DNA of 64,000 nucleotides, taken from positions 2,728,001 to 2,792,000 of the forward strand of contig NZ_CP042331.1 of assembly GCF_008253865.1 (NCBI RefSeq). The letters run 5' to 3'. Below, piece by piece: positions 1 through 9,384 of the stretch. Position 1 is the stretch's first letter. Each line of letters starts with the position of its first letter. Both the position numbers and the translations under genes were made by a program. Origin of the DNA: Bosea sp. F3-2. GTDB taxonomy: Bacteria; Pseudomonadota; Alphaproteobacteria; Rhizobiales; Beijerinckiaceae. The notes beneath the pieces are model-generated. The model searched no databases and was not told the DNA's origin. It saw only the letters and a list, made by a program, of their open reading frames with translations.

Positions 1-1038
1 GCGCTGGCGCCGGGCGATCTCGACCATGTCTTCTTCGCCGGCTCGGGCTCGGAGGCGGCCGATTCGGCCCTCAAGATCGCCCTCGCCTACTGGAATGTCT
101 CGGGCAAGGCCGCCAAGACCCGCCTGATCGGCCGCGAGCGCGGCTATCACGGCGTCGGCTTCGGCGGCATCTCGGTCGGCGGCATGTCGAACAACCGCAA
201 GTTCTTCGGCTCGCTGCTCACCGGCGTCGACCACCTCGCCCATACCTATGACCGCGAGAAGCAGGCCTTCAGCAAGGGCGAGCCGGAATACGGCGCGCAT
301 TTCGCCGATGACCTCGAGCGCATCGTCGCGCTGCACGACGCCTCGACCATCGCCGCCGTGATCGTCGAGCCGATGGCAGGCTCGACCGGCGCGCTACCGC
401 CGCCGAAGGGCTATCTCAAGCGCCTGCGCGAGATCTGCGACAAGCACGGCATCCTCCTGATCTTCGACGAGGTCATCACCGGTTTCGGCCGCCTCGGCTT
501 CGCCTTCGCCGCCGAGCGCTACGGCGTGATCCCGGACATGATCACCTTCGCCAAGGGCGTGACCTCCGGCACCGTGCCGATGGGCGGCGTGATCGTGCGC
601 AAGCATATCTACGACGCCTTCATGAACGGCCCGGACAACGTCATCGAGCTGTTCCACGGCTACACCTATTCCGGCCATCCGCTGGCCGCTGCCGCTGCGC
701 TCGCCTCGCTCGACATCTATCGCGACGAGGGGCTGTTCGAGCGCGCCCGCGCGATGGAAGCGAGCTGGGCCGATGCGGTGATGAGCCTGAAGGGCGAGCC
801 GAACGTCGTCGACATCCGCACGCTCGGCCTCGTCGGCGCCGTCGACCTCGCCCCGCGGGCGGAAGGCCCCGGCAAGCGCGGCTACGAGGCGATCGAGCGC
901 AGCTTCCACGAGGAAGGGCTGATGATCCGCACCGCCGCCGACACCATCGCCTTCTCGCCGCCGCTGATCATCAGCGAATCCCAGGTCGAGGAGCTGATCG
1001 GCAAGCTGCGCCGGACGATCCGGGCGGTGGCGAACTGA
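1..1038 (+). CDS. omega-amino acid:pyruvate aminotransferase, class III (5' end missing)
   Basis: PLP-dependent transaminase of the class III (ornithine/beta-alanine) group. It moves an amino group from an omega-amino acid such as beta-alanine to pyruvate; the exact substrate cannot be read here. The reading frame is open from base 1, so the N-terminal part lies outside the window. Visible motifs: the GSGSEAAD cofactor-phosphate loop near the start, the IFDEVITGFGR stretch with the Asp that holds the pyridine ring (around base 466), and the Schiff-base Lys in TFAKG (codon 553-555). It ends in TGA at 1036-1038, 28 bases before the next gene on the same strand. The family is clear, the substrate is inferred. 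Confidence 0.88.
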   Translation, partial: ALAPGDLDHVFFAGSGSEAADSALKIALAYWNVSGKAAKTRLIGRERGYHGVGFGGISVGGMSNNRKFFGSLLTGVDHLAHTYDREKQAFSKGEPEYGAHFADDLERIVALHDASTIAAVIVEPMAGSTGALPPPKGYLKRLREICDKHGILLIFDEVITGFGRLGFAFAAERYGVIPDMITFAKGVTSGTVPMGGVIVRKHIYDAFMNGPDNVIELFHGYTYSGHPLAAAAALASLDIYRDEGLFERARAMEASWADAVMSLKGEPNVVDIRTLGLVGAVDLAPRAEGPGKRGYEAIERSFHEEGLMIRTAADTIAFSPPLIISESQVEELIGKLRRTIRAVAN

Positions 1039-1066
1039 GGCGCCGACGGACAGGGATCTGCCGGAC

Positions 1067-2170
1067 ATGGATCGGCGCGCCTTCCTTGCTGGTGTGGCAG
1101 GGGCACTGATGGTGCACCCCGCCACAGCGCAGATGCCGGTCCGTCAGTGGCAGACTCTGTCGCTCGCCGAGTCGGGTTTCCGGCCCGACGCGAACGAGCG
1201 CATCGAAAAGGCCTTCGCCGCCGGCGAACTGAAGGGGCTTCACGGGCTGGTCGTGCTCAGGCACGGCAAGATCGCGATGGAGCACTACTTCGCCGGCGCG
1301 GATGAGATCTGGGGCGACAGCCGAGGCATTGTCGCCTTCAACGCCGATGAACTCCATGATCTCCGCTCAGTGTCGAAGAGCATCGTCGGGCTGCTCTACG
1401 GCATCGCGCTCGCCGAGGGGCTGGTTCCGAAACCGGACGCGCCCCTGATTGCGCTTTTTCCGGACTATCCGGACCTCGCCGCCGATCCGAGCCGACAGCG
1501 GCTCAGGATCGAGCATGTGCTGACGATGACCATGGGTCTCGCATGGGATGAATCCCTGCCCTACAGCGATCCGCGCAACAGCGAGATCGCGATGGAGCAC
1601 GCCTCCGATCGTTACCGCTTCATCCTCGACCGGCCGATTGTCCGCCCGCCCGGCGAAGTCTGGACCTATAGCGGCGGAGCGACCGCATTGCTCGGCCACC
1701 TCATTGCCAGGGGCGCCGGCCAGCGGCTCGGCCTGTTCGCGTCGAGCCGCCTGTTCGCGCCGCTCGGCATCGACCGCTTCACTTGGACGAGCGGCACCAA
1801 CGGCGAGGAGGCCGCAGCGTCGGGCCTGCGCCTGCGCCCGCGTGATCTCGCCGCGATCGGCCAGCTCGTACTCGACAAGGGGCGCCATGATGGCCGCCGG
1901 ATCGTGCCTGCGGACTGGCTGGAGCAGGGTTTGACGCCGCATACACGGCTCCCCGACGGGCTCGGCTATGGCTATCAATGGTATCTGGGCCGAGACCGGT
2001 CCGGCGCGCCCTGGTACGGGGCCTTCGGCAATGGCGGGCAGCGCCTCGTCGTCGCGCCCAGACACCAGCTCGTCATCGCCATGGTCGCCGGCAACTACAA
2101 CGTGCCGGATAGCTGGAAGATGCCGGTTCGATTGACGAGCGAGTTCGTCTTCGGTGCACTGGCCCAGTAG
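1067..2170 (+). CDS. exported serine hydrolase, beta-lactamase/penicillin-binding-protein-like
   Basis: A 367-residue protein of the class C beta-lactamase/esterase superfamily. The N-terminus starts MDRRAFLAG, followed by a hydrophobic stretch and an Ala-x-Ala-like cut site near residue 22, so it is probably exported; the twin Arg suggests but does not prove Tat export. The catalytic SxxK is S101-V-S-K104 and the Tyr motif is Y201-S-G. Near the C-terminus GNGGQ takes the place of the usual KTG/HxG. Such proteins are often esterases or D-aminopeptidases, not drug-resistance enzymes. It follows the aminotransferase by 28 bases and may share its transcript. Substrate unknown. Confidence 0.8.
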   Translation: MDRRAFLAGVAGALMVHPATAQMPVRQWQTLSLAESGFRPDANERIEKAFAAGELKGLHGLVVLRHGKIAMEHYFAGADEIWGDSRGIVAFNADELHDLRSVSKSIVGLLYGIALAEGLVPKPDAPLIALFPDYPDLAADPSRQRLRIEHVLTMTMGLAWDESLPYSDPRNSEIAMEHASDRYRFILDRPIVRPPGEVWTYSGGATALLGHLIARGAGQRLGLFASSRLFAPLGIDRFTWTSGTNGEEAAASGLRLRPRDLAAIGQLVLDKGRHDGRRIVPADWLEQGLTPHTRLPDGLGYGYQWYLGRDRSGAPWYGAFGNGGQRLVVAPRHQLVIAMVAGNYNVPDSWKMPVRLTSEFVFGALAQ

Positions 2171-2182
2171 CGGGCGCCCTTC

Positions 2183-2677
2183 TCAGGCGCGCGACAGCTT
2201 GTTGTAGCGGGCAATCAGCCGGTCGCGCTTGAGCCGCGACAGGCGGTCGATCCAGAAGATGCCGTCGAGCTGGTCAATCTCGTGCTGATGGCAGACGGCG
2301 CGGAAGCCTTCTGCCGCCTCCGTGCGCTCGACGCCCTCGAGATCGCGATAGCCGATCGTCACCTGCGCCGGCCGCTCGATCTCGTCGGTCACGCCCGGCA
2401 TCGAGACACTGCCTTCGACATGGCGGATCGTCTCGGCCGAAGCCGAAAGCAGCACCGGGTTGACGTAGACCCCGGCCTCTCCCGGCGCCAATTCCAACAC
2501 GACGAGCCGCAAGGGCACGCCGAGATGCGGCGCGGTGATGCCGACGCCCGGCGCGGCACGCATCGTGTCGAGCAGGTCATCGGCAAGCGCGCGCAGATCC
2601 ACGTCGAAGCGCGTGACGGGCTCGGCCGCCACGCGCAGGCGCGGATCTGGAAAGCGGATGATCGGCCGGATGGCCAT
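2183..2677 (-). CDS. peptide deformylase-like protein lacking two metal ligands
   Basis: A 164-residue protein with the peptide-deformylase fold (usual length about 165-190), which normally strips the formyl group from nascent N-termini. All three motifs can be aligned but are altered. Motif I is GVGITAPH, where the final residue should be Gln. Motif II is EGSVS (usually EGCLS), so ligand Cys90 is Ser90. Motif III is HQHEIDQ (usually QHExDH): His132 and catalytic Glu133 remain but the second His is Gln136. Two of three metal ligands are therefore missing, and ordinary deformylase activity is doubtful. It lies downstream of the beta-oxidation operon on the same strand, 14 bases from the fadB/J-like stop. 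I leave out the symbol def because the true enzyme is probably encoded elsewhere. Confidence 0.8.
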   Translation of the reverse strand: MAIRPIIRFPDPRLRVAAEPVTRFDVDLRALADDLLDTMRAAPGVGITAPHLGVPLRLVVLELAPGEAGVYVNPVLLSASAETIRHVEGSVSMPGVTDEIERPAQVTIGYRDLEGVERTEAAEGFRAVCHQHEIDQLDGIFWIDRLSRLKRDRLIARYNKLSRA

Positions 2678-2691
2678 GGCTGGCGGCCCGC

Positions 2692-4896
2692 TCAGGCCGC
2701 CGCCTTCTTCTCCGCCGTGCCGTAGAAGCTCTCGCCGGTCTTGGCCATGCGCTTCAGCAGCCGGTTCGGCTTGAAGCGCTCGCCATGGGCTTTCGCCAGC
2801 TTCTCGCAGAGCTTCACGAAACCGGCCGCGCCCATATTGTCGATGTAGGAGAGCGTGCCGCCCGAGAAGGGCGCAAAGCCGAAGCCGATGATCGAGCCGA
2901 CATCGGCCTCGCGCGGATCGGTGACAACGCCTTCCTCATAGGTGCGCGCGGCTTCCAGAGCCTGCGTCACCAGAAGACGGTGCTTCAACTCCTCCATGTC
3001 GACGCTCTCAGGGTCGAGCTGCTTGCCGACGAGCTCGGCAAGGCCCGGCCAGAGCCGCTTCGGCCCGCCTTCCGGATAGTCGTAGAAGCCCTTCTTGTTC
3101 TTGCGGCCGAGACGACCGTGCTTCTCGACCATGTCGGAGAGCAGCTTCTCCTGCGCCGGGTCGACCGCGCCTTCGCCGAGCTGGGCCTTGGTCGCCTTCA
3201 GCACCTTGTAGGCAAGGTCGACCGCGACCTCGTCATTGAGCGAGAGCGGGCCGACCGGCATGCCGGCCTGCTTGCCCGCCGCCTCGATCATGACCGGCGG
3301 CACGCCCTCCATCAGCATGAGGTGGCCCTCGCGGATGTAGTTGCCGACGCAGCGATTGGCGTAGAAGCCGCGGGTGTCGTTGACGACGATCGGGGTCTTC
3401 CTGATGGCGCGGACATAGTCCAGCGCCATGGCGAGCGCCTTCTTGCCGGTCTTCTTGGCCATGATGACCTCAACCAGCAGCATCTTCTCGACCGGCGAGA
3501 AGAAATGGATGCCGATGAAGTTCCTCGGCCGCTGGGAATGCGACGCGAGCCCCGTGATCGGCAACGTCGAGGTGTTGGAGCCGAAGATGGTGCGCGGCCC
3601 GACCACGGCCTCGACCTTGGCGATGACCTCGGCCTTGACCTTCGGGTCCTCGAAGACGGCCTCGACGATCAGGTCGCAGCTCCTGAGATCGGCATAGTCG
3701 GCGGAGGCCTTGATGCGGCCAAGCAGCGCGTCGCGGTCGGCGGTCTTGGCGCGGCCCTTCATGATCTGGTCGGAGACCAGCTTGTGCGAATAGGCCTTGC
3801 CCTTCTCGGCCGCCTCGATGTCCTTGTCGATCAGCACGACCTCGAGGCCGGCCTGCGCCGTGACATAGGCGATGCCAGCACCCATGAAGCCGGCGCCGAT
3901 GACGCCGACCTTCTTGAGCTTGGAGGGCGGCACGTCGGCCGGGCGGCGGGCCCCCTTGTTCAGCTCCTGCATCGAGACGAAGAGCGAGCGGATCATCGAA
4001 GCCGCCTCCTTCGTGCGCAGGATCTTCGCGAAGTAGCGGCTCTCGACCTTCAGAGCGAGGTCGATCGGGAGCTGCAGGCCTTCATAGACCGCCGAGAGGA
4101 TGGCGCGGGCAGCCGGGTAGTTGTCGTTGGTCTCGCGGCGATAGATCGCGTTGGCCGGCGGCCAGATCTGCATGCCGGCCGGCGAATGCACCTTGTTGGA
4201 GGGCAGCTTGTAGCCCTTCTGGTCCCAGGGCGCGGTCGCCTGCGGATTGGCCTGGAGCCAGTCCTTGGCGTTCTGGACGATGTCGGCGCGCGGCACGACC
4301 GCATGGACGAGGCCGGAATTGCGCGCCGGCAGCGGCTTAACCTGTTCGCCCTTGAACATCATCTGGAGCGCGTCGCCGGTCTGCATCAGGCGCGCCACGC
4401 GCTGGGTGCCGCCGGCGCCCGGAAACAGCCCGACCTTGATCTCGGGCAGGCCGACGCGGGTTGCCGCATCGTCGGAGACGACACGGTACTGGCAGGCGAG
4501 CGAGAGCTCGAACGCGCCGCCCAGGCAGACGCCGTGAATGGCGGCGGCGAAGGGCTTTCCGCAGGTTTCGAGCTTGCGGTAGAGCAGCGAGAGCTTGCGG
4601 CTCTCGTCGAAGAAGCTCTGCAGCGCGACCTGCTCGCCCTTCTCCTTGGCGAGCTTCACATAGAGATCGCGCAGGCCCTGGAGCATGGTGAGGTCGGCGC
4701 CGCCGGAGAAGCTCTCCTTGCCGGAGGTGACGACGCAGCCCTTGATGGCCTCGTCCGAGGCCACCTTGTCGACGATCCGGTTGAGCTCTTCCATCACCTC
4801 GGGGGTGATGACGTTCATCGAGCGGCCGGGCATGTCCCAGGTCGCGACGGCGATGCCGTCGGCGTCGGTCTCGAAGCGGAAATTGGTGAGGTTCAT
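2692..4896 (-). CDS. fadJ: bifunctional enoyl-CoA hydratase / 3-hydroxyacyl-CoA dehydrogenase (FadB/FadJ type)
   Basis: A 734-residue multifunctional beta-oxidation enzyme that hydrates enoyl-CoA and oxidises 3-hydroxyacyl-CoA with NAD. Residues 1-190 are a crotonase domain with the oxyanion stretch HGVCLGGAFE and the likely catalytic Glu130 and Glu152. From about 329 a Rossmann domain begins with GVIGAGFMGAG. The dehydrogenase His464 sits in GIHFFSPVE, and the C-terminal helical domains reach the end. The start is fixed by AGGAGG, seven bases before ATG. It is the third gene of a leftward operon after acyl-CoA dehydrogenase and thiolase, separated from thiolase by a palindromic element. The fadB/fadJ choice follows length and the separate thiolase and is not certain. 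Confidence 0.92.
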   Translation of the reverse strand: MNLTNFRFETDADGIAVATWDMPGRSMNVITPEVMEELNRIVDKVASDEAIKGCVVTSGKESFSGGADLTMLQGLRDLYVKLAKEKGEQVALQSFFDESRKLSLLYRKLETCGKPFAAAIHGVCLGGAFELSLACQYRVVSDDAATRVGLPEIKVGLFPGAGGTQRVARLMQTGDALQMMFKGEQVKPLPARNSGLVHAVVPRADIVQNAKDWLQANPQATAPWDQKGYKLPSNKVHSPAGMQIWPPANAIYRRETNDNYPAARAILSAVYEGLQLPIDLALKVESRYFAKILRTKEAASMIRSLFVSMQELNKGARRPADVPPSKLKKVGVIGAGFMGAGIAYVTAQAGLEVVLIDKDIEAAEKGKAYSHKLVSDQIMKGRAKTADRDALLGRIKASADYADLRSCDLIVEAVFEDPKVKAEVIAKVEAVVGPRTIFGSNTSTLPITGLASHSQRPRNFIGIHFFSPVEKMLLVEVIMAKKTGKKALAMALDYVRAIRKTPIVVNDTRGFYANRCVGNYIREGHLMLMEGVPPVMIEAAGKQAGMPVGPLSLNDEVAVDLAYKVLKATKAQLGEGAVDPAQEKLLSDMVEKHGRLGRKNKKGFYDYPEGGPKRLWPGLAELVGKQLDPESVDMEELKHRLLVTQALEAARTYEEGVVTDPREADVGSIIGFGFAPFSGGTLSYIDNMGAAGFVKLCEKLAKAHGERFKPNRLLKRMAKTGESFYGTAEKKAAA

Positions 4897-4910
4897 ATTA
4901 GGTCCTCCCT

Positions 4911-5060
4911 CGTCATTCCGGGGCCGAGCGCAGCGAGGAGCCCGGAACCCATGAACGCGACTTTCGGTAACTGGCCTGATGCGGCGGCCGCTGCGCTCCT
5001 CCGCATCGGCCGGTGGTCATGGGTTCCGGGCTCGGGCCTCCGGCCCGCCCCGGAATGACG
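4911..5060. repeat. palindromic intergenic element inside the beta-oxidation operon
   Basis: A large imperfect palindrome starts CGTCATTCCGGGG and ends CCCCGGAATGACG, with inner arms around GAACCCATGA and TCATGGGTTCCGG. It fills the gap between thiolase and fadB/J. The same terminal arms occur at 29694-29838. It could fold into a long hairpin in the mRNA and alter the expression of the downstream gene. Confidence 0.85.
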
Positions 5061-5067
5061 GTGTGGT

Positions 5068-6276
<1,209 letters not shown>

Positions 6277-6369
6277 GTTGCTCCTCCCGGAGTGGCCGGT
6301 CGTTTGCGGCTCGTCATGTCGGCGCCAGACTGCGCCGCATCGAACCGAGAGTCATCGAAAGAAACGCGC

Positions 6370-6476
6370 CGTCATCCCGGACGGAGCGAAGCGGAGATCC
6401 GGGATCCATCGAAGGGCGCCGGAGCTCTATGATGGATCCCGGATCGGCGCCGCTTTGCGGCTTGTCCGGGATGACG
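6370..6476. repeat. CGTCATCCCG-type palindromic element
   Basis: Inverted repeat with ends CGTCATCCCGGA and TCCGGGATGACG and inner arms CGGGATCCATCG and ATGGATCCCGG. It lies between the acyl-CoA dehydrogenase stop and the thiolase start, inside the operon. The family recurs at 18500, 22459, 26463, 32759, 32913 and 57692. Confidence 0.85.
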
Positions 6477-6495
6477 GCCGAAACCTATCAGCCTA

Positions 6496-8292
6496 TCAGA
6501 ACTGCTCAGGCGCCAACGCCATGGTCGTGTCCGCGCCGGCGGTGATACGCGCCAGATGGGCGGCGGTCTCCGGCAAGGTGCGCTCCATGAAGAAGCGCGC
6601 CGTCACCAGCTTGGCGCTCATCCGCTCGGCAGCGCCGTCGGCGTCGGCCTTGAGCTTCTCCAGCGCCGCCTTCGCCATCTTCGCCCACATGTAGCCGAGT
6701 GAGACCAGGCCGAGCAGATGCATGAAGTCGTTCGCGCCGGCCCCGGCATGGTCGGGCTTGGCGAGCGCGTTATTCATGAACCACATCGCCGCTTGTTGCA
6801 GATGGCCCAATGAGACCTGGAGAGGCCCGAGCAGGGGCTTCAGCGCCTCGTCCTCGGCATTCTCCTTGAGGAAGCCGCCGACCTCGTTGAAGAAGGCCAT
6901 GATGCCGCGGCCACCGTCGCGGCCGAGCTTGCGGCCGACGAGGTCCATGGCCTGCACACCGTTGGCGCCCTCGTAGATCATGGCGATGCGGGCATCGCGC
7001 ACGAACTGCTCGACACCGGTCTCTGCGATGTAGCCATGGCCGCCGAACATCTGCTGCGCCTTCACCGCGTTGTCGAAGCCGATATCGGTGAGCACGCCCT
7101 TGAGCACCGGCGTCATCAGGCCGAGCTGGTCGTCGGCGGCCTGGCGCTCGGCGGCGTCGCCCGAGCGATGGGCGATATCGGATTGCAGCGCGTTCCAGAG
7201 CACGAAGGCACGCGCTGCCTCATTGAAAGCCTTGATCGACATCAGCGTGCGACGCACGTCGGGATGGACGATGATCGGATCGGCCGGGCCGGCAATGTTC
7301 TTCGGACCTGTGAGCGAGCGGCCCTGCAGGCGCTCCTTGGCGTAGACGACAGCGTTCTGATAGGCGACCTCGGACTGGGCGAGGCCCTGGATCGCGACGC
7401 CGAGGCGGGCCTCGTTCATCATCACGAACATGGCGTTGAGGCCGCGATTCTCCTCGCCGACCAGCCAGCCCTGCGCGCCGTCGTAGTTCATCACGCAGGT
7501 GGCGTTGCCGTGGATGCCCATCTTGTGCTCGATCGAGCCGCAGGCAACGCCGTTATTGGCGCCCACCGAGCCATCTGTGCCGATCTTGTTGCGCGGCACG
7601 ACGAAGAGCGAGATGCCCTTGGTGCCGGCCGGTGCGCCCTCGATGCGGGCGAGCACGAGATGGATGATGTTCTCGGTGATGTCCTGCTCGCCGGCCGAGA
7701 TGAAGATCTTGGTGCCGGTAATGGCGTAGGAGCCGTCACCGTTCGGCACGGCCTTGGTCTTGAGCAGGCCGAGATCGGTGCCGCAATGCGGCTCGGTCAG
7801 GTTCATCGTACCCGACCATTTGCCCTCGATCATCTTGGGCAGATAGGCGCGCTTCTGTTCGTCCGAGCCGTGGACATAGAGCGCGGCGATCGCGCCCATG
7901 GTCAGGCCCGGATACATGGCGAAGGCCATGTTCGCGGCCGAGGCATATTCATTCATCACGGCGCCGAGCGTGTAGGGCAGGCCCTGGCCGCCATATTCCG
8001 GGTCCATCGCGAGGCCGATCCAGCCGCCGCCGGCATAGGCCTCATAGGCTTCCTTGAAGCCCTTCGGCGTCGTCACGCGGCCGTCGGAATGGCGCGTGCA
8101 GCCCTCCTGATCACCGGAGTAGTTGATCGGCTGAAGCACTTCCTCACAGAGCTTGGCGCCCTCGCCGAGCACGGCCTCGATCACGTCCGCGCTCGCATCG
8201 GCGAAGCCCGGCAGGTTGTTGTAGCGCTCGATGTTGAAGACGTCGTTGAGCAGGAAAAGCGTATCGTCGACGGGTGCCTTGTAGACCGGCAT
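6496..8292 (-). CDS. acyl-CoA dehydrogenase (long form, FadE/DmdC-like)
   Basis: A 598-residue FAD enzyme that makes trans-2-enoyl-CoA, the first step of beta-oxidation. It carries the extended C-terminal domain seen in about 600-residue acyl-CoA dehydrogenases, including the DmdC group. Visible: LTEPHCGTDLG and the flavin-contact stretch ITGTKIFISAGEQD, the C-terminal MFGGHGYI and the catalytic-Glu region MIYEGANGVQA. I choose ATG at 8292 (MPVYKAP) over an in-frame start at 8319 because GGGAGG lies six bases upstream. It is first in the operon with thiolase and FadB/J. Chain-length preference cannot be told; dimethylsulfoniopropionate-related use is only a family possibility. Confidence 0.88.
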   Translation of the reverse strand: MPVYKAPVDDTLFLLNDVFNIERYNNLPGFADASADVIEAVLGEGAKLCEEVLQPINYSGDQEGCTRHSDGRVTTPKGFKEAYEAYAGGGWIGLAMDPEYGGQGLPYTLGAVMNEYASAANMAFAMYPGLTMGAIAALYVHGSDEQKRAYLPKMIEGKWSGTMNLTEPHCGTDLGLLKTKAVPNGDGSYAITGTKIFISAGEQDITENIIHLVLARIEGAPAGTKGISLFVVPRNKIGTDGSVGANNGVACGSIEHKMGIHGNATCVMNYDGAQGWLVGEENRGLNAMFVMMNEARLGVAIQGLAQSEVAYQNAVVYAKERLQGRSLTGPKNIAGPADPIIVHPDVRRTLMSIKAFNEAARAFVLWNALQSDIAHRSGDAAERQAADDQLGLMTPVLKGVLTDIGFDNAVKAQQMFGGHGYIAETGVEQFVRDARIAMIYEGANGVQAMDLVGRKLGRDGGRGIMAFFNEVGGFLKENAEDEALKPLLGPLQVSLGHLQQAAMWFMNNALAKPDHAGAGANDFMHLLGLVSLGYMWAKMAKAALEKLKADADGAAERMSAKLVTARFFMERTLPETAAHLARITAGADTTMALAPEQF

Positions 8293-8349
8293 GTGGTCCT
8301 CCCTCTCGTCGCGGGCCACTCACCTCTGTCGGGAGCGCCTCAAGATAGT

Positions 8350-8380
8350 TCATATATAAACAATCTCGTTCGACTTGCAA
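8350..8380 (-). promoter_or_regulatory. candidate promoter and operator of the beta-oxidation operon
   Basis: On the minus strand TTGCAA (8375-8380) is followed after about 16-18 bases by TATATA/TATATG, roughly 60 bases upstream of the acyl-CoA dehydrogenase start. The AT-rich core GTTTATATATGAAC is an almost perfect 14-base inverted repeat, an attractive regulator site. This is by eye only. Confidence 0.4.
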
Positions 8381-8436
8381 CGGGTACACCGGCATTTTGT
8401 CACTCTGCGGACGGGTGCTGTCCATGCAACAACAAA

Positions 8437-8459
8437 AAACCCCGGCAAAGCCGGGGTTT
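8437..8459 (-). terminator. intrinsic terminator after the MerR gene
   Basis: A perfect 10-bp stem (AAACCCCGGC, loop of three, GCCGGGGTTT) is followed on the minus strand by a T-rich run. It lies downstream of the leftward MerR gene and before the operon promoter, so it separates the two units. Confidence 0.85.
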
Positions 8460-8475
8460 CATGAAGGCTGATGCG

Positions 8476-8580
8476 CTAGATCGCCATGCGTCCTTTCGGA
8501 CGCAAAGTGGCGATCTATCTCTTTGCTGTAGCATCGGATTTTTCCGAAAAGTGCATTCCACTTTTCGGTCCGATGCTATA
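8476..8580. repeat. RIME-like mosaic element, family B (105 bp)
   Basis: Two palindromes in tandem: CTAGATCGCC...GGCGATCTA, then TAGCATCGGA...TCCGATGCTAT with the inner pair GAAAAGTG and CACTTTTC. An inverted copy of exactly the same length is at 18626-18730. Size and two-palindrome design match the Rhizobium-specific intergenic mosaic elements. Confidence 0.85.
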
Positions 8581-8584
8581 GCGA

Positions 8585-9040
8585 TCAGGCTTTAGGCAGG
8601 CGGGCCAACGAGGCCTCGAGCTCGGTGATCGCGCTTTCGATCTCGGCGCGCTGGCTGCGCAGCAGATCGAGCTGTTCGACGATCTGGTCGCGGCTGAGCT
8701 GCAACCCGCCGACATTGGCAGCCTTGTCGGCAGCGCCGCCCTTCTTGTCCTCGTTGGCGAGCATTGCGCGGATCTCGACGAGCGTGAAACCAAGCTGCTT
8801 GCCCTTGAGGATCAGCGCGAGGCGGGCCCGGTCGCGGGCCGAATAGACGCGCGCCATACCCGAGCGCGTGGGCGCGATCAGGCCGCGCGACTCGTAGAAG
8901 CGAAGGGTGCGCAGCGTGACGCCGAAATCGCGGGCGAGATCGCTGATGGTGTATTCGCCGGCCTCATCGGCTTGGGCAGGCGTCGCGGAGCGGGCTTCAT
9001 GACTCGAAGAACCCGCCATAGCCAGGCTTTGGCGTGACAT
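8585..9040 (-). CDS. MerR-family transcriptional regulator
   Basis: A 151-residue DNA-binding regulator. A MerR helix-turn-helix at about residues 29-65 (YTISDLARDFGV...LRFYESRGLI) is followed by a coiled-coil dimer helix (EQLDLLRSQRAEIESAITELE). There is no metal-binding Cys cluster in the C-terminus, so it is probably not a metal sensor. I start at 9040 (MSRQSLAM) because AAGGAA lies upstream; a longer start at 9079 has no such site. Its gene precedes the beta-oxidation operon in the same direction. MerR proteins of the LiuR type control acyl-CoA degradation in related bacteria, so control of the neighbouring operon is a reasonable inference. Confidence 0.85.
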   Translation of the reverse strand: MSRQSLAMAGSSSHEARSATPAQADEAGEYTISDLARDFGVTLRTLRFYESRGLIAPTRSGMARVYSARDRARLALILKGKQLGFTLVEIRAMLANEDKKGGAADKAANVGGLQLSRDQIVEQLDLLRSQRAEIESAITELEASLARLPKA

Positions 9041-9384
9041 GGAGGTTTCGTTCCTTGCGGGGATCGAATCGCTGCCCATGCGGCAGCATCGATCGGGATA
9101 CTTCCTCTTAGGGAAGACGCTGTCGTTGCGTCAGGTAATACGTCCCTTTGCCGGGGTAAGTTACCGTTACATCAGCGCCGCCACCGGCTTCCCGAGCGCC
9201 ATTCGGAAAAAATTAACGGTCTCGGAGCCGTTTCTTAACCCGCTGTTTACCATGCCGGCCAAATGTCGGGAACGCGCATCGGTGTCGTCAACGTTGTCTT
9301 CACGACTGCCAAGGTTCGCGCGGAGGGCGGCGGCATCAGGGGGCCGCGCCCACCGGGAGACAGGCCCCGTAGGCGAGCGAGAAC
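9041..9384. other. 344-bp intergenic region between divergent genes
   Basis: It separates the leftward MerR gene from the rightward PodJ-like gene and should hold both promoters. I see short AT-rich patches (around 9168 and 9205-9250, with two TTAAC words), but no convincing paired promoter boxes, terminator or small gene. Confidence 0.5.

Noticed and set aside
2785..5058. A 757-codon open frame on the plus strand
   Set aside because: It is antisense to the clear FadB/J-type gene, has no recognisable domain and odd composition; a high-GC shadow.
9205..9240. Two TTAAC words suggesting a CtrA site before the PodJ-like gene
   Set aside because: The CtrA consensus needs TTAA-N7-TTAA; the spacing here is 18 bases.
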